A DNA stretch of 64,000 bases, taken from UBA4416 sp040389965 (GTDB lineage Bacteria > Bacteroidota > Bacteroidia > B-17B0 > Aurantibacillaceae). A program made the position numbers and the translations under genes. This document shows positions 27,185 to 35,947 of this stretch, piece by piece (position 1 is the stretch's first letter; every line of letters starts with the position of its first letter). The stretch is taken from NCBI GenBank assembly GCA_040389965.1, contig JAZJZF010000023.1, positions 80,661 to 144,660 of the forward strand, read 5' to 3'. The notes under the pieces were generated by a model. The model was not told the origin of the DNA, did not search any database, and saw only the letters and a list, made by a program, of their open reading frames with translations.

Positions 27185-28414
27185 ATGTTTGACCTCGATA
27201 AGTGGCAGGAAATATTAGGAACCATTAAAAAAAATAAACTTCGTACAATACTTACGGCGTTTAGCGTAGCGTGGGGGATTTTTATCCTGATCATTTTATT
27301 GGCTGCCGGACAGGGCTTAAGAAACGGAGCACAATTTCAGTTTGGAAATGATGCCGCCAACAGTATCTGGATAGATGGCGGGCAAACCAGTATGGCTTAT
27401 GAAGGCTATAAGCCCGGAAGAAACATACAACTGAAGAACGAAGATTTTTTTGATATCAAAGATAGAACAAAAGATGTGGATCATGCTTCTGCAACCTTTG
27501 GCTGGCGTGAAAATAAAACACTTTCCTATAAAAATGAACATTCGGGTTTTTTAGTACGTTCCTGCGCTCCGGATCATAATTTACTGGAAAAAGCAAAGAT
27601 TATTAAAGGCCGTTTTATCAATGAATACGATTTTAATGAATTCAGAAAGGTATGTGTATTAGGCAAACCTGTAGAGGATTTTTTATTTAAAGGAGAAGAC
27701 CCGATCGGAAAATTTATTGATGTATCAGGAACAAAATATAAAGTAATAGGTGTTTTTAATGATCCGGGAAAAGGAGATAACGAACGTATCTATATCCCTT
27801 TGCTTACAGCTCAGCGTATTTATAACGGGAAAGATAATGTAGGAGTAATTTGGGCTACTACGGGCAATGCAAGCCTTGAGCGGAGCGAGCAAATGGTAAC
27901 GGAGATCCGTAATAACCTTGCCAAAAAATACCACTTTAATCCCAATGATATGAATGCCATTGGCGTAAGAAACAACAATGCAGAATACAAACGTATTATG
28001 GGAATGCTGGATGGAATTAAATATTTTATTTATGTGATTGGCATTTTAACTTTGCTGGCGGGCGTTGTAGGCATTAGCAACATTATGATGATTGTAGTAA
28101 AAGAACGTACTAAAGAAATAGGGGTGCGTAAAGCCCTTGGCGCGTCTCCCTTTTCGATCGTTACCTTAATTATACAGGAATCTGTTTTTATTACGTCCAT
28201 TGCCGGCTATGTTGGTTTAATGCTTGGTATTGTTGTTGTTGAGATCATAAAGTATTTTAAACTGGAAGGCGATTTTTTTAAGGATCCTGATGTGGACGTT
28301 AATATTGCTGTATCAGCCGTTGTATTAATTGTGATTGCAGGCGCCCTTGCCGGATTATTTCCCGCTATAAAGGCCGCCAGAGTAGAACCTATAACCGCTT
28401 TAAGAGAAAACTAG
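27185..28414 (+). CDS. MacB-like ABC transporter permease 1
   Basis: A 409-residue FtsX/MacB-type permease. One N-terminal helix (LTAFSVAWGIFILIILL) is followed by a large periplasmic MacB core domain (about 50-265) and three C-terminal helices with the FtsX signature VKERTKEIGVRKALGASP. It lacks a fused ATPase. It probably forms a heterodimer with permease 2, since both share the layout and motifs. The end is a TAG one base before the next start codon. Confidence 0.9.
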   Translation: MFDLDKWQEILGTIKKNKLRTILTAFSVAWGIFILIILLAAGQGLRNGAQFQFGNDAANSIWIDGGQTSMAYEGYKPGRNIQLKNEDFFDIKDRTKDVDHASATFGWRENKTLSYKNEHSGFLVRSCAPDHNLLEKAKIIKGRFINEYDFNEFRKVCVLGKPVEDFLFKGEDPIGKFIDVSGTKYKVIGVFNDPGKGDNERIYIPLLTAQRIYNGKDNVGVIWATTGNASLERSEQMVTEIRNNLAKKYHFNPNDMNAIGVRNNNAEYKRIMGMLDGIKYFIYVIGILTLLAGVVGISNIMMIVVKERTKEIGVRKALGASPFSIVTLIIQESVFITSIAGYVGLMLGIVVVEIIKYFKLEGDFFKDPDVDVNIAVSAVVLIVIAGALAGLFPAIKAARVEPITALREN

Positions 28415-28415
28415 A

Positions 28416-29669
28416 TTGGTATTTGAACGCGATAGCTGGCAAGAGATTTTTGCAACCATTCGTAAAAATAAATTACGAACCTTCTTAACCATGTTAGGAG
28501 TGTTTTGGGGTATTTTTATGTTGGTAATTATGCTTGGGTCCGGCAATGGCTTACGGAATGGTATTTTAAAGGACTTTGCTGGTACAGCAACCAATAGTTT
28601 TTTTACCTGGACACAACAAACTTCCAAAGCGTATAAAGGCATGAAGCCCGGCCGTTCTTTTAATTTTAATACAGGCGATGCCGAAGCGTTAAAGCAAATT
28701 CCTGAACTGGATGTGGTGTCGCCCTTAAATCAGTTAGGTGGACATGATGCTGCTAATAATGTAGTGAGAGGTTTAAAAACGGCTGCATGTGGCATACAGG
28801 CCTGCTATCCGCAGGTTAGCAAAATTCAGGAAGTGAAAATAGGGAAAGGAAGATTTATTAATGAGCTCGACATAAAAGAAAAAAGGAAAATTTGTGTGAT
28901 AGGCCCGCGTGTAGCGGAGCTTTTATTTAAAAAAGGAGAACAGGTTCTGGGAGAATATATTCGAGTAAATGGTGTTTATTTTAAAGTGGTAGGATTAACC
29001 AGTCCTACAGCCAGCGGGCAAGACGGGCAGGAGCAGGCAGAACGTATCAATATTCCTTTTACGACTTTTCAAAATGCGTTTAACTATGGCGACATTGTAG
29101 GATGGTTTGCTATTAAATCAAAAGATAATATCCCTGCCGAAGTATCAGAAGAAAAAGTATTGAGTATTTTGAAAGAACGTCATAAAGTTTCGCCCGACGA
29201 TCTTTCTGCTCTGGGTCATTGGAATATGGCAGTTGAATACAATAAATTGAACGGATTATTTACAGGAATCGAAATTCTGATATGGATAGTTGGCACCGGA
29301 ACCTTACTGGCGGGCGTTATTGGCATTAGTAATATTATGCTCATTGTAGTAAAAGAGCGTACTAAAGAAATTGGTGTGAAACGTGCTTTGGGCGCAGTGC
29401 CTTATCAGATTGTTTCGCAAATTATTGTGGAGACTATTTTTCTCACCTCCATTTCGGGATACTTTGGTTTGGTTGCTGGCATTGGCTTACTGGAATTATT
29501 AAACGCTGCTATTGGCAGTTCGGGTGAGATGTTTACCAACCCTACAGTAGATTTGAGTGTGGCCTTAAAAGCATTAAGTGTGTTAATTGTAAGTGGTGGC
29601 ATTGCCGGGTTTATCCCGGCTTCTAAAGCTGTTTCCATAAAACCGGTTGATGCCTTACGAAGTGAATAA
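28416..29669 (+). CDS. MacB-like ABC transporter permease 2
   Basis: A 417-residue paralogue of the preceding permease with the same plan: N-terminal helix LTMLGVFWGIFMLVIML, periplasmic core domain, and FtsX segment VKERTKEIGVKRALGAVP. The predicted start is TTG 28416, one base after the upstream stop, which implies translational coupling. The periplasmic domain differs enough from permease 1 that duplication is old. Confidence 0.9.
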   Translation: MVFERDSWQEIFATIRKNKLRTFLTMLGVFWGIFMLVIMLGSGNGLRNGILKDFAGTATNSFFTWTQQTSKAYKGMKPGRSFNFNTGDAEALKQIPELDVVSPLNQLGGHDAANNVVRGLKTAACGIQACYPQVSKIQEVKIGKGRFINELDIKEKRKICVIGPRVAELLFKKGEQVLGEYIRVNGVYFKVVGLTSPTASGQDGQEQAERINIPFTTFQNAFNYGDIVGWFAIKSKDNIPAEVSEEKVLSILKERHKVSPDDLSALGHWNMAVEYNKLNGLFTGIEILIWIVGTGTLLAGVIGISNIMLIVVKERTKEIGVKRALGAVPYQIVSQIIVETIFLTSISGYFGLVAGIGLLELLNAAIGSSGEMFTNPTVDLSVALKALSVLIVSGGIAGFIPASKAVSIKPVDALRSE

Positions 29670-29738
29670 TGTATATAAATAAACTTGAAAATAAATAAAA
29701 CAGTAACCTCTCTGCGGGCTTTGTAAATTATAAAAACT

Positions 29739-30854
29739 ATGAAAAAAAAATCAATCGGAAAACAGATCTTCAGAGCATTAGGGCTTTTGCTCATATTTGG
29801 TATACTGGCCTGGACAATTCTTTTCTTTTATAACAAATCACAAACTCCGCCGGTAACCTTCCAAACCGTTATGCCCTTCGATACTGTGATCATTAAGAAA
29901 ACAGTAGCTACCGGTTCTGTTACACCCCGTAAAGAAGTAAATATGAAATCGCAGGTAAGCGGCATCATTGAAAAATTGTATATTGTTGCGGGTCAGGAAG
30001 TAAAACAGGGAGATATTATTGCTAAAATTAAGATCATTCCTAATATGCTTAATATGGCAAATGCCGAAACACGTGTTAACACCGCGCAATTGAATTACGA
30101 TAATGCGAAACTCGAATACGATCGTAATAAGCAGTTGTTTGACCAGAGCGTCATCGCTAAATCTGAATTCCAGGTGTATGAACTAAAAATAAAAGCAACC
30201 AACGAAGAGTTAATGGCTTCTCAAAACCAGTTACAGATTATTAAAGAAGGTGTTTCTAAATCGAGTGGCACTGCCTCTAACACATTAGTAAAAGCAACCA
30301 TTACAGGGATGGTATTGGATGTGCCTGTAAAAGAGGGCGGACAGGTTATTGAAAGTAATACGTTTAATGAAGGAACAACCATTGCTTCTGTAGCTAATAT
30401 GGGAGAGATGATTTTTGAAGGAAAACTGGATGAAAGCGAAGTAGGTAAAGTACACGAAGGAATGGATATTGTGCTAACCATTGGTGCTATTGATAAAGAA
30501 AGCTTTAAAGCCAAACTCGAATACATTGCGCCAAAAGGTGTGACCGAAAACGGTGCTATCCAGTTTTTGATAAGAGCTTCTATCAGCAAGGATAACAGCT
30601 CTTTCCTGCGTGCCGGCTATAGTGCGAATGCGGATATTATTTTAGATAAAAAAGAAAAAGTATTATCCATTCCTGAAAGCGTGTTGCAATTTGATAAGGA
30701 AAAACCTTTTGTAGAAATAGAAACCTCGTCTCAGAAATTTGAGAAACGCTTTATCAAAACGGGTTTATCGGATGGTATTAATATAGAAATACTGGAAGGT
30801 GTAAAAAAAGGAGATAAGCTCAAACTGCCGCAATTGGCTGAAATGCCTCATTAA
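29739..30854 (+). CDS. MacA-like periplasmic adaptor (membrane fusion protein)
   Basis: A 371-residue HlyD/RND-type adaptor. The N-terminal anchor helix (LGLLLIFGILAWTILFF) is followed by a biotinyl-lipoyl half (GSVTPRKEVNMKSQVSGIIEKL, in two parts), an alpha-helical hairpin (about 105-165), the second lipoyl half with TGMVLDVPVKEGGQVI, and beta-barrel and membrane-proximal domains. It links the permeases to an outer-membrane channel. Its 3' end overlaps the convergent metzincin-like gene by 4 bp. Confidence 0.9.
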   Translation: MKKKSIGKQIFRALGLLLIFGILAWTILFFYNKSQTPPVTFQTVMPFDTVIIKKTVATGSVTPRKEVNMKSQVSGIIEKLYIVAGQEVKQGDIIAKIKIIPNMLNMANAETRVNTAQLNYDNAKLEYDRNKQLFDQSVIAKSEFQVYELKIKATNEELMASQNQLQIIKEGVSKSSGTASNTLVKATITGMVLDVPVKEGGQVIESNTFNEGTTIASVANMGEMIFEGKLDESEVGKVHEGMDIVLTIGAIDKESFKAKLEYIAPKGVTENGAIQFLIRASISKDNSSFLRAGYSANADIILDKKEKVLSIPESVLQFDKEKPFVEIETSSQKFEKRFIKTGLSDGINIEILEGVKKGDKLKLPQLAEMPH

Positions 30855-31486
30855 TTGAGCAATTTTTTCCATAGGATATAATCCTTTAAATGAAAATTTC
30901 TGTTTAATCGTTTTGTACTATAATGAAGCAAGAGGAGTTCAATTTGTTTTTCTGTAATGTGCATGGCTTGCTCCAGGGGAACTTCTGCTCTTTGAGCATA
31001 CCAACCCTGACTCATTAAATTATGTTTGCGCTCGTCTTCGGTTAATTGCTGTTCTAAAGGATGTGCCTCCGGATTTACGCTTTCGTATTTGGCCCTGGCG
31101 TGAGGATGATCCCAGCCAAATAAATGACCTAGTTCATGAGGAATAGTCCGGGTATTTTTATTTAAAATAATATCGGTGATGGCATTCCGGTTCAACTTAA
31201 TGCGTAAGCCTTTAAAATCGGCCTCGGCGGGGTTATTACCTGGAATCGTATCTACTATCTGAAATAAAATATTTTTTGCCGAACATTGGTTTACATGTTG
31301 TAAAATATGAATGTTCGTGTCTATATCAAGGCTGTATTTGCCTATAGAGGCGTGATACACATGTGCCAGTTGCGATACAATAGATCGTTTTAATGCGGCA
31401 AGGTCAAAGGACTGTGAACTTGTATTGATAAGGTCTGCATGCAGACTGATCTTTAATAGATTGTTTTGTTGCGTCAGGAAAATCAT
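30851..31486 (-). CDS. metzincin-like zinc metalloprotease, no signal peptide
   Basis: A 211-residue protein with a complete metzincin zinc motif HELGHLFGWDH (His117, Glu118, His121, Gly124, His127) and a Met-turn candidate NLMSQGW (Met158). This pattern (HExxHxxGxxH) is that of matrixin/archaemetzincin-type peptidases. The N terminus MIFLTQQNNLL is not a signal peptide, although most metzincins are secreted. The start ATG overlaps the serine hydrolase stop by 4 bp. It could act in the cytoplasm or leave by a non-Sec route. No family could be named with certainty. Confidence 0.7.
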   Translation of the reverse strand: MIFLTQQNNLLKISLHADLINTSSQSFDLAALKRSIVSQLAHVYHASIGKYSLDIDTNIHILQHVNQCSAKNILFQIVDTIPGNNPAEADFKGLRIKLNRNAITDIILNKNTRTIPHELGHLFGWDHPHARAKYESVNPEAHPLEQQLTEDERKHNLMSQGWYAQRAEVPLEQAMHITEKQIELLLLHYSTKRLNRNFHLKDYILWKKLLN

Positions 31487-32670
31487 TTGGTACTTGCAGG
31501 GCTGCCTCCATACATTTTTAAAGCTTCATCTACACAATAGCCTACATCCAAGGGTGTATGGTCTTTCCCACGTGGCCTGCGTTTTCTGGAGAGCCTGCAA
31601 ATAACCAGGTCTTTTTCGGGAATACACATTACATATTGTCCTAACATGCCCTGCATATAATAAATACGCATGCCTTTATATTCGGTGAGCCACCAGGCAT
31701 AGCCGTAAGTGTGGTTAGGTGTTCCGTCAGTTTCCTCGCAATCAAATGGAACAATAGATGTTTCTACATAGGCACTGTCAATTAATTGTCTGCCTTCCCA
31801 TTTTCCGTGGTGCATGTAGAGTTTGCCCATGCGTGCAAAATCCCTGGCATTACTATTAATACAGCAAAATGCTTTTTCGAGTCCGTCTTTTTTGTCAAGA
31901 CTCCAGTATGCCGTATGCTCACAGCCTAAAGGTGTCCAGAGTTTTTCACTTAAATAATCAGCTAACGGTTTCTTTACTGCCTTTGTAATGCAATAGCCTA
32001 ATAGGGCTGTGTTTCCACTTAAATACTTAAAAACACTGCCCGGCCTACTGAGGCTATCTTTATAACTTGTACTGGCTTTTAGTAAGTCAGAACCATAATA
32101 CCCCTCGGCAGGAAAAGAAAAAGGATTTCCGTAGCTTTCGTCAAATGCAATGCCTGAGCTCATGGTTACCAAATGTTTGAGCGTGATATTTTTGCGCCAA
32201 CCGTCTTTAAACTCAGGAATATAGGCACTCACAGGCTCATCAATATGTTTAATGTAACCATCTTTTATAGCACAGCCCAGTAATGCGCTTACGTATGATT
32301 TAGCCATGCTAAAAGAGTTAGTGTGCGATGTGTCACTATATCCGTCCCAGTATTGTTCATGAATAATACTGTCATTTTTTATGACAACAAACGCATGAGC
32401 TTCTATTAATTTCATTAAACTATCGAAACGAGGACTAACTTTTTGAGAATTATAACGTTTGGAAATCAGCCATGGCGTTGGCTTTAGAGCCTGTATGGGT
32501 CTGTTATCGAAGATTTGGTATTCTATGGAACTTGGCCCCGTTTGACCTTTTAAATACGTATTTGCAATGGCTTTATATAAATACCAACGACCGGAAAATA
32601 AAATAATAAGGTTTAGTAAAATGAAAATTACCAGGACGGTTTTTAATAAAAATTTTAATACTTTTTTCAT
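31483..32670 (-). CDS. membrane-anchored serine hydrolase, class C beta-lactamase fold
   Basis: A 395-residue protein with one N-terminal membrane helix (about 9-26) and a penicillin-binding/esterase-like domain. The nucleophile motif SMAK is at Ser121-Lys124, the second motif is KYLSGNT, and the third-motif region is around YYMQGMLGQ. Members act as esterases, D-amino-acid peptidases or amidases; resistance function is not implied. It is coupled by 4-bp overlaps both to lipB upstream and to the metzincin-like gene downstream. Confidence 0.85.
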   Translation of the reverse strand: MKKVLKFLLKTVLVIFILLNLIILFSGRWYLYKAIANTYLKGQTGPSSIEYQIFDNRPIQALKPTPWLISKRYNSQKVSPRFDSLMKLIEAHAFVVIKNDSIIHEQYWDGYSDTSHTNSFSMAKSYVSALLGCAIKDGYIKHIDEPVSAYIPEFKDGWRKNITLKHLVTMSSGIAFDESYGNPFSFPAEGYYGSDLLKASTSYKDSLSRPGSVFKYLSGNTALLGYCITKAVKKPLADYLSEKLWTPLGCEHTAYWSLDKKDGLEKAFCCINSNARDFARMGKLYMHHGKWEGRQLIDSAYVETSIVPFDCEETDGTPNHTYGYAWWLTEYKGMRIYYMQGMLGQYVMCIPEKDLVICRLSRKRRPRGKDHTPLDVGYCVDEALKMYGGSPASTK

Positions 32671-33404
32671 TCCGTTACCAACATGTTCCCTTTATAACCG
32701 GGAATTAATTCACATTCGAAAAGTGCACAAAAATGTTTTTTTAATTTCTCTTTTATCTCAGCCATGTCTACATCGTGACCAAGCTCTTTATTTAAACTGG
32801 TTACAGCCTTATCCTGTATACCACAGGGTACAATATTTGAAAAATAATCGAGGTTTGAATTTACATTAAATCCCCAACCGTGCATGGTTACCCAGCGGCT
32901 GCAACGAACACCAAAGGCGCAAATCTTGCGGGCTTTAAAGATATTGTCTGCATCCAGCCATACGCCTGTTTCTCCTTTACTTCTGCCACCTTTAATGCCA
33001 TATTCGTCAAGTGTTAAAATAATAGTTTCTTCGAGAAGCCGTAAGTATTTATGAATGTCTGTAAAAAAATGATCAAGGTCTAAAATAGGATAGGCTACCA
33101 ATTGGCCCGGGCCATGGTAGGTAATATCGCCACCACGGTTTATTTTATAATAAGTGGCTTTTTTTTCCTCGAGCTGATGCTCATTGATTAATAAATGCGA
33201 TACATCTCCGCTTTTACCAAGGGTATACACGTGAGGGTGTTCAACAAATAAGAGATGGTTTTTAGTTTCAATTTGAAGATCAGGACTTAAATCTCTGTTG
33301 GCTATTTTTTGAGCAATGGTTTTATTAAACAGGCTTTCCTGGTATTCCCAACAGTCTTTATAATCCATCAGGCCAAGGTCTTGAAATAGAACCTGCTTAT
33401 TCAT
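32667..33404 (-). CDS. lipB: lipoyl(octanoyl) transferase LipB
   Basis: Transfers octanoyl from octanoyl-ACP to lipoyl domains, the first step of lipoate biosynthesis. The signature RGGDITYHGPGQLVAYP is present, with the acyl-lysine region KICAFGVRCSRWVTMHG and conserved Cys nearby in VPCGI. 245 residues is normal length. First gene of the lipB/serine hydrolase/metzincin unit. Confidence 0.95.
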   Translation of the reverse strand: MNKQVLFQDLGLMDYKDCWEYQESLFNKTIAQKIANRDLSPDLQIETKNHLLFVEHPHVYTLGKSGDVSHLLINEHQLEEKKATYYKINRGGDITYHGPGQLVAYPILDLDHFFTDIHKYLRLLEETIILTLDEYGIKGGRSKGETGVWLDADNIFKARKICAFGVRCSRWVTMHGWGFNVNSNLDYFSNIVPCGIQDKAVTSLNKELGHDVDMAEIKEKLKKHFCALFECELIPGYKGNMLVTE

Positions 33405-33416
33405 GTGTGTATTCTA

Positions 33417-34400
33417 TTACTTTAGTTTTGCCAGCTCATTTTTTAAGTTGGTAATAACATCTACTTCTACCGCATCAATATTTTTAAGATCAGCCAGATC
33501 AACAGAGATCCAGTCGCCCATATGTATCAGGTAAAAGTATTGTTCCAATTTAGAACTTCCTTTTGCGATAACATCTGTTACCGAAGAACTGAATTTTGAA
33601 AACAAAGGTTTACAAAGTTCGTAGCGTTTAACTGTTCTTTCGTAATCAAAAGATGTACGGAAAGTGATAACAGCCAGCATATCATTTTTTTCTGTCCAGC
33701 CCACCAATTCGTTATGGTTCATTTCAGGAAACGTATGATGCCAGCAAAGCATTTTACTGTTTTCGTTTATTTGTTGTCTGAAACGTACTGCCGTGCCTTC
33801 GCAGGTACCTAACGAATAAATAACGGGGATCTTATGAAATAAGAGCTGTGCAATTTTTTTAGCTTCCGTTTTCATTGCTTCTTTTTCGGAAGCTAATAAG
33901 CTGATACTACCTTTTACTTGTGCCAGTAAATCTGTTTTCACAAAGCCGTTAAACTGAATGATTTTTAACAACTGAATAAATGAATACCCTATGCAGGAAC
34001 GTGGCGGGTGGCCACCGGGAATAATAATTGTATCGTAATTATTTTTTAGAGAGAGTTCTTTTATTTGTCCGCCACTGGTTACACAAACAATTTGCGCTTG
34101 CTTTGAAATAGCTTGCTTCATAGCAGAAAGCGTTTCTTCTGTATTACCACTGTAAGAAGAAATAATTACCAGCGAATGTGCATTTACAAATTCAGGTAAA
34201 AAATAATCCTTATTCACAATAATGGGAACGGTACATTCGCCCTGAACCAATTCAGATAAAATAGTTCCGCTGATACCTGAGCCTCCAAGCCCGGTAACAA
34301 TAATATTATGTATATTATTTTTTTTGGTTAATGTCGCTGAATCAGCGATAATTAACGCTTCTTCTAATTGTTTTGTAAATCCTTCTACTAGTGTCCTCAT
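33417..34400 (-). CDS. bifunctional phosphoglucose/phosphomannose isomerase-like SIS protein
   Basis: A 327-residue protein with two SIS domains. The first has TGLGGSGISG and SSYSGNTEET for phosphosugar binding, then HPPRSCIGYS. The second has CWHHTFPEMNHNELVGW, typical of the archaeal/Bacteroidota PGI/PMI family. It interconverts glucose-6-P or mannose-6-P with fructose-6-P. ATG 34400 is used because the longer reading adds a hydrophobic leader unlike family members. It ends 12 bp before lipB. Confidence 0.85.
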   Translation of the reverse strand: MRTLVEGFTKQLEEALIIADSATLTKKNNIHNIIVTGLGGSGISGTILSELVQGECTVPIIVNKDYFLPEFVNAHSLVIISSYSGNTEETLSAMKQAISKQAQIVCVTSGGQIKELSLKNNYDTIIIPGGHPPRSCIGYSFIQLLKIIQFNGFVKTDLLAQVKGSISLLASEKEAMKTEAKKIAQLLFHKIPVIYSLGTCEGTAVRFRQQINENSKMLCWHHTFPEMNHNELVGWTEKNDMLAVITFRTSFDYERTVKRYELCKPLFSKFSSSVTDVIAKGSSKLEQYFYLIHMGDWISVDLADLKNIDAVEVDVITNLKNELAKLK

Positions 34401-34496
34401 AAAAAATAGCAATAAAGTAAAAGTAAGCAAAAAAATGAAAATACAGGGCGTTAATTATTTTAAAAATGCACTGAAATAATGGCGTGAGGGATGTAA

Positions 34497-34943
34497 TTAT
34501 TTAAGGATTCCTTGTTCAAATTCAGTAGAAGTCACTATCCAGTCTTGCGGTACATTTACAGTTTCCTTTTTTTCGTAATCCATGCAAACCAAAATACTTT
34601 TTCCGTAAGCACGTAGCTCGTATCCTTCGGCCGTTTTAGCGGCCAGCACATTTTCCATATCAAAGCTTTTTGTACCAAAGCGACTTACTTTTGTAAAGCA
34701 AAAAATAGTGTCTTCGAGAGTAATGGGTGTTTTATAAGTAACTTCAGTATGAGCCAGAATCATCCCTGTTTTATTCCAATCGTTTGTTTTACGAAAGATC
34801 TCTTTAAAATAGTCGGTACGCGAAATTTCGAAATACGTTAAGTGGTTGGCATTGTTTACATGCCCCTGTTTATCTACATCTTTAAAACGTACCTGAATTA
34901 GTGTTTTAAATTTATATCCCGAAAGTAATTCGTCAATGCTCAT
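34497..34943 (-). CDS. acyl-CoA thioesterase, 4HBT hotdog family
   Basis: A 148-residue single hotdog domain. The motif FKDVDKQGHVNNANHLTYFE carries the active-site Asp and the HVNN block of 4-hydroxybenzoyl-CoA thioesterase-like proteins. Substrate unknown, probably a fatty or aromatic acyl-CoA. It begins 1 bp after the stop of the prenyl synthase gene, hence in the same transcript. Confidence 0.85.
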   Translation of the reverse strand: MSIDELLSGYKFKTLIQVRFKDVDKQGHVNNANHLTYFEISRTDYFKEIFRKTNDWNKTGMILAHTEVTYKTPITLEDTIFCFTKVSRFGTKSFDMENVLAAKTAEGYELRAYGKSILVCMDYEKKETVNVPQDWIVTSTEFEQGILK

Positions 34944-34944
34944 G

Positions 34945-35490
34945 CTAGGTGTGCCTGTTTAATAACTGAGATGCAAATTGTTTTAAATGTTCTTTTTTTA
35001 GGCTATCTGCTTCAATATCGTCGAGGTGTTTGAGTGCTACATCTGTATGGATATTTGCTTCATGGGTGGCAATATCTTTAATGCCTAACGTATTATATAA
35101 TGCGGTTACTTCTGCCACTTTATCGGCATTGGAAATCGTTTTATTGTTTAATAAACCGGTGAGTTGCTGCTTTTGACTGCTATTGGCTAATTCGAATGCT
35201 TTGAGTAATAAAAATGTTTTTCTGCTGCATGGTATATAAGTTACGTATATATGANNNNNNNNNNNNNNNNNNNNNNNNNNNNNNNTGGAAATGATGTCGC
35301 CACCAACCTGCTTGCCAAATTTATCATGATCGGCATACACATCTAATATATCATCTAGGATCTGAAAAGCAATACCCACATGCTTCCCAAATTCGTAAAG
35401 GTGTGTTTGGTTTTGAACCGATGCATTTGCACAAATAGCACCCATTTGCAGACTGCAACCCAAAAGCACAGCTGTTTTAAACGTAATCAT
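34945..35490 (-). CDS. short-chain polyprenyl synthase, 3' part (gapped)
   Basis: C-terminal portion of a farnesyl/geranylgeranyl diphosphate synthase-like enzyme. It has the second aspartate motif FQILDDILDVY and FGKQVGGDIIS, where homologues continue straight into NKKTFLLLKA. Here 31 Ns (35255-35285) and about 33 bp of non-native sequence (translated HIYVTYIPCSR) intervene before KTFLLLKAFELA. In the same frame upstream of ATG 35490 the native residues FETQELVSVDDYLH can be read, so this is not a real start but the continuation of the 35528-35947 part after a +1 frameshift. Confidence 0.75.
   Translation of the reverse strand: MITFKTAVLLGCSLQMGAICANASVQNQTHLYEFGKHVGIAFQILDDILDVYADHDKFGKQVGGDIISXXXXXXXXXXXHIYVTYIPCSRKTFLLLKAFELANSSQKQQLTGLLNNKTISNADKVAEVTALYNTLGIKDIATHEANIHTDVALKHLDDIEADSLKKEHLKQFASQLLNRHT
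35255..35285. other. assembly gap (31 N) inside prenyl synthase
   Basis: 31 Ns. The adjoining 35221-35254 (with the AT-rich palindrome-like TATATAAGTTACGTATATA) does not encode the residues conserved at this point in prenyl synthases, so it is probably misassembled or foreign. Confidence 0.95.
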
Positions 35491-35527
35491 ATGCAGGTAA
35501 TCATCTACACTTACCAGTTCCTGTGTT

Positions 35528-35947
35528 TCAAAATAATTTAAGAAGGTCAGGTACGTGATTTTTATCGCAGGTACTCAGAATCTCAAAGGCTTTTACCATC
35601 ATACCATCACCGCTTAACAGGGCAATGTTAGAGTTCCATTTTTCATGTACGGTAGTGCTGCCTCTTCGTAAGGGCGCATTGTCTAAAATATCATCGTGGA
35701 TCAGCGAAAAATTATGAAATAATTCTACAGATAAAGCTGCTTTTATGGCATTTGCAGGATCTGCATTAAACAGATCGCAGCCAACAAGGGTCAGCAAAGG
35801 CCTTACTCTTTTCCCGCCCAGGCCAATGATGTAGCTCATAGGCTCATACATTTGCTTGGGAGAAGATGCATTTAACGAAGCCTGTTCTTCGTCGAGAGCC
35901 TTGTTTAGTAACTGAAATAAATGAGAGTAAGCCTGCACTTTTGTCAT
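35528..35947 (-). CDS. short-chain polyprenyl synthase, 5' part (frameshifted)
   Basis: N-terminal portion of the same enzyme. It has GGKRVRPLLTL and the first aspartate motif LIHDDILDNAPLRRG, as in farnesyl/geranylgeranyl synthases. The frame closes at 35528 after DLLKLF. Removing one A of the AAA on the minus strand (T-run 35537-35539) restores DLLNYFETQELVSVDDYLH and joins the 3' part, so a single-base insertion explains the break. It may be a sequencing or assembly error, as other damage occurs in this gene. The start ATG overlaps the rmlA stop by one base. Confidence 0.8.
   Translation of the reverse strand: MTKVQAYSHLFQLLNKALDEEQASLNASSPKQMYEPMSYIIGLGGKRVRPLLTLVGCDLFNADPANAIKAALSVELFHNFSLIHDDILDNAPLRRGSTTVHEKWNSNIALLSGDGMMVKAFEILSTCDKNHVPDLLKLF

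Noticed and set aside
31483..32670. Serine hydrolase as an antibiotic-resistance beta-lactamase
   Set aside because: The fold and SxxK are shared by many esterases and peptidases, and the protein is membrane-anchored beside lipB; nothing supports resistance.
35221..35254. AT-rich palindrome-like patch as a mobile element end
   Set aside because: It adjoins an N gap within a broken gene and has no partner sequence; misassembly explains it better.
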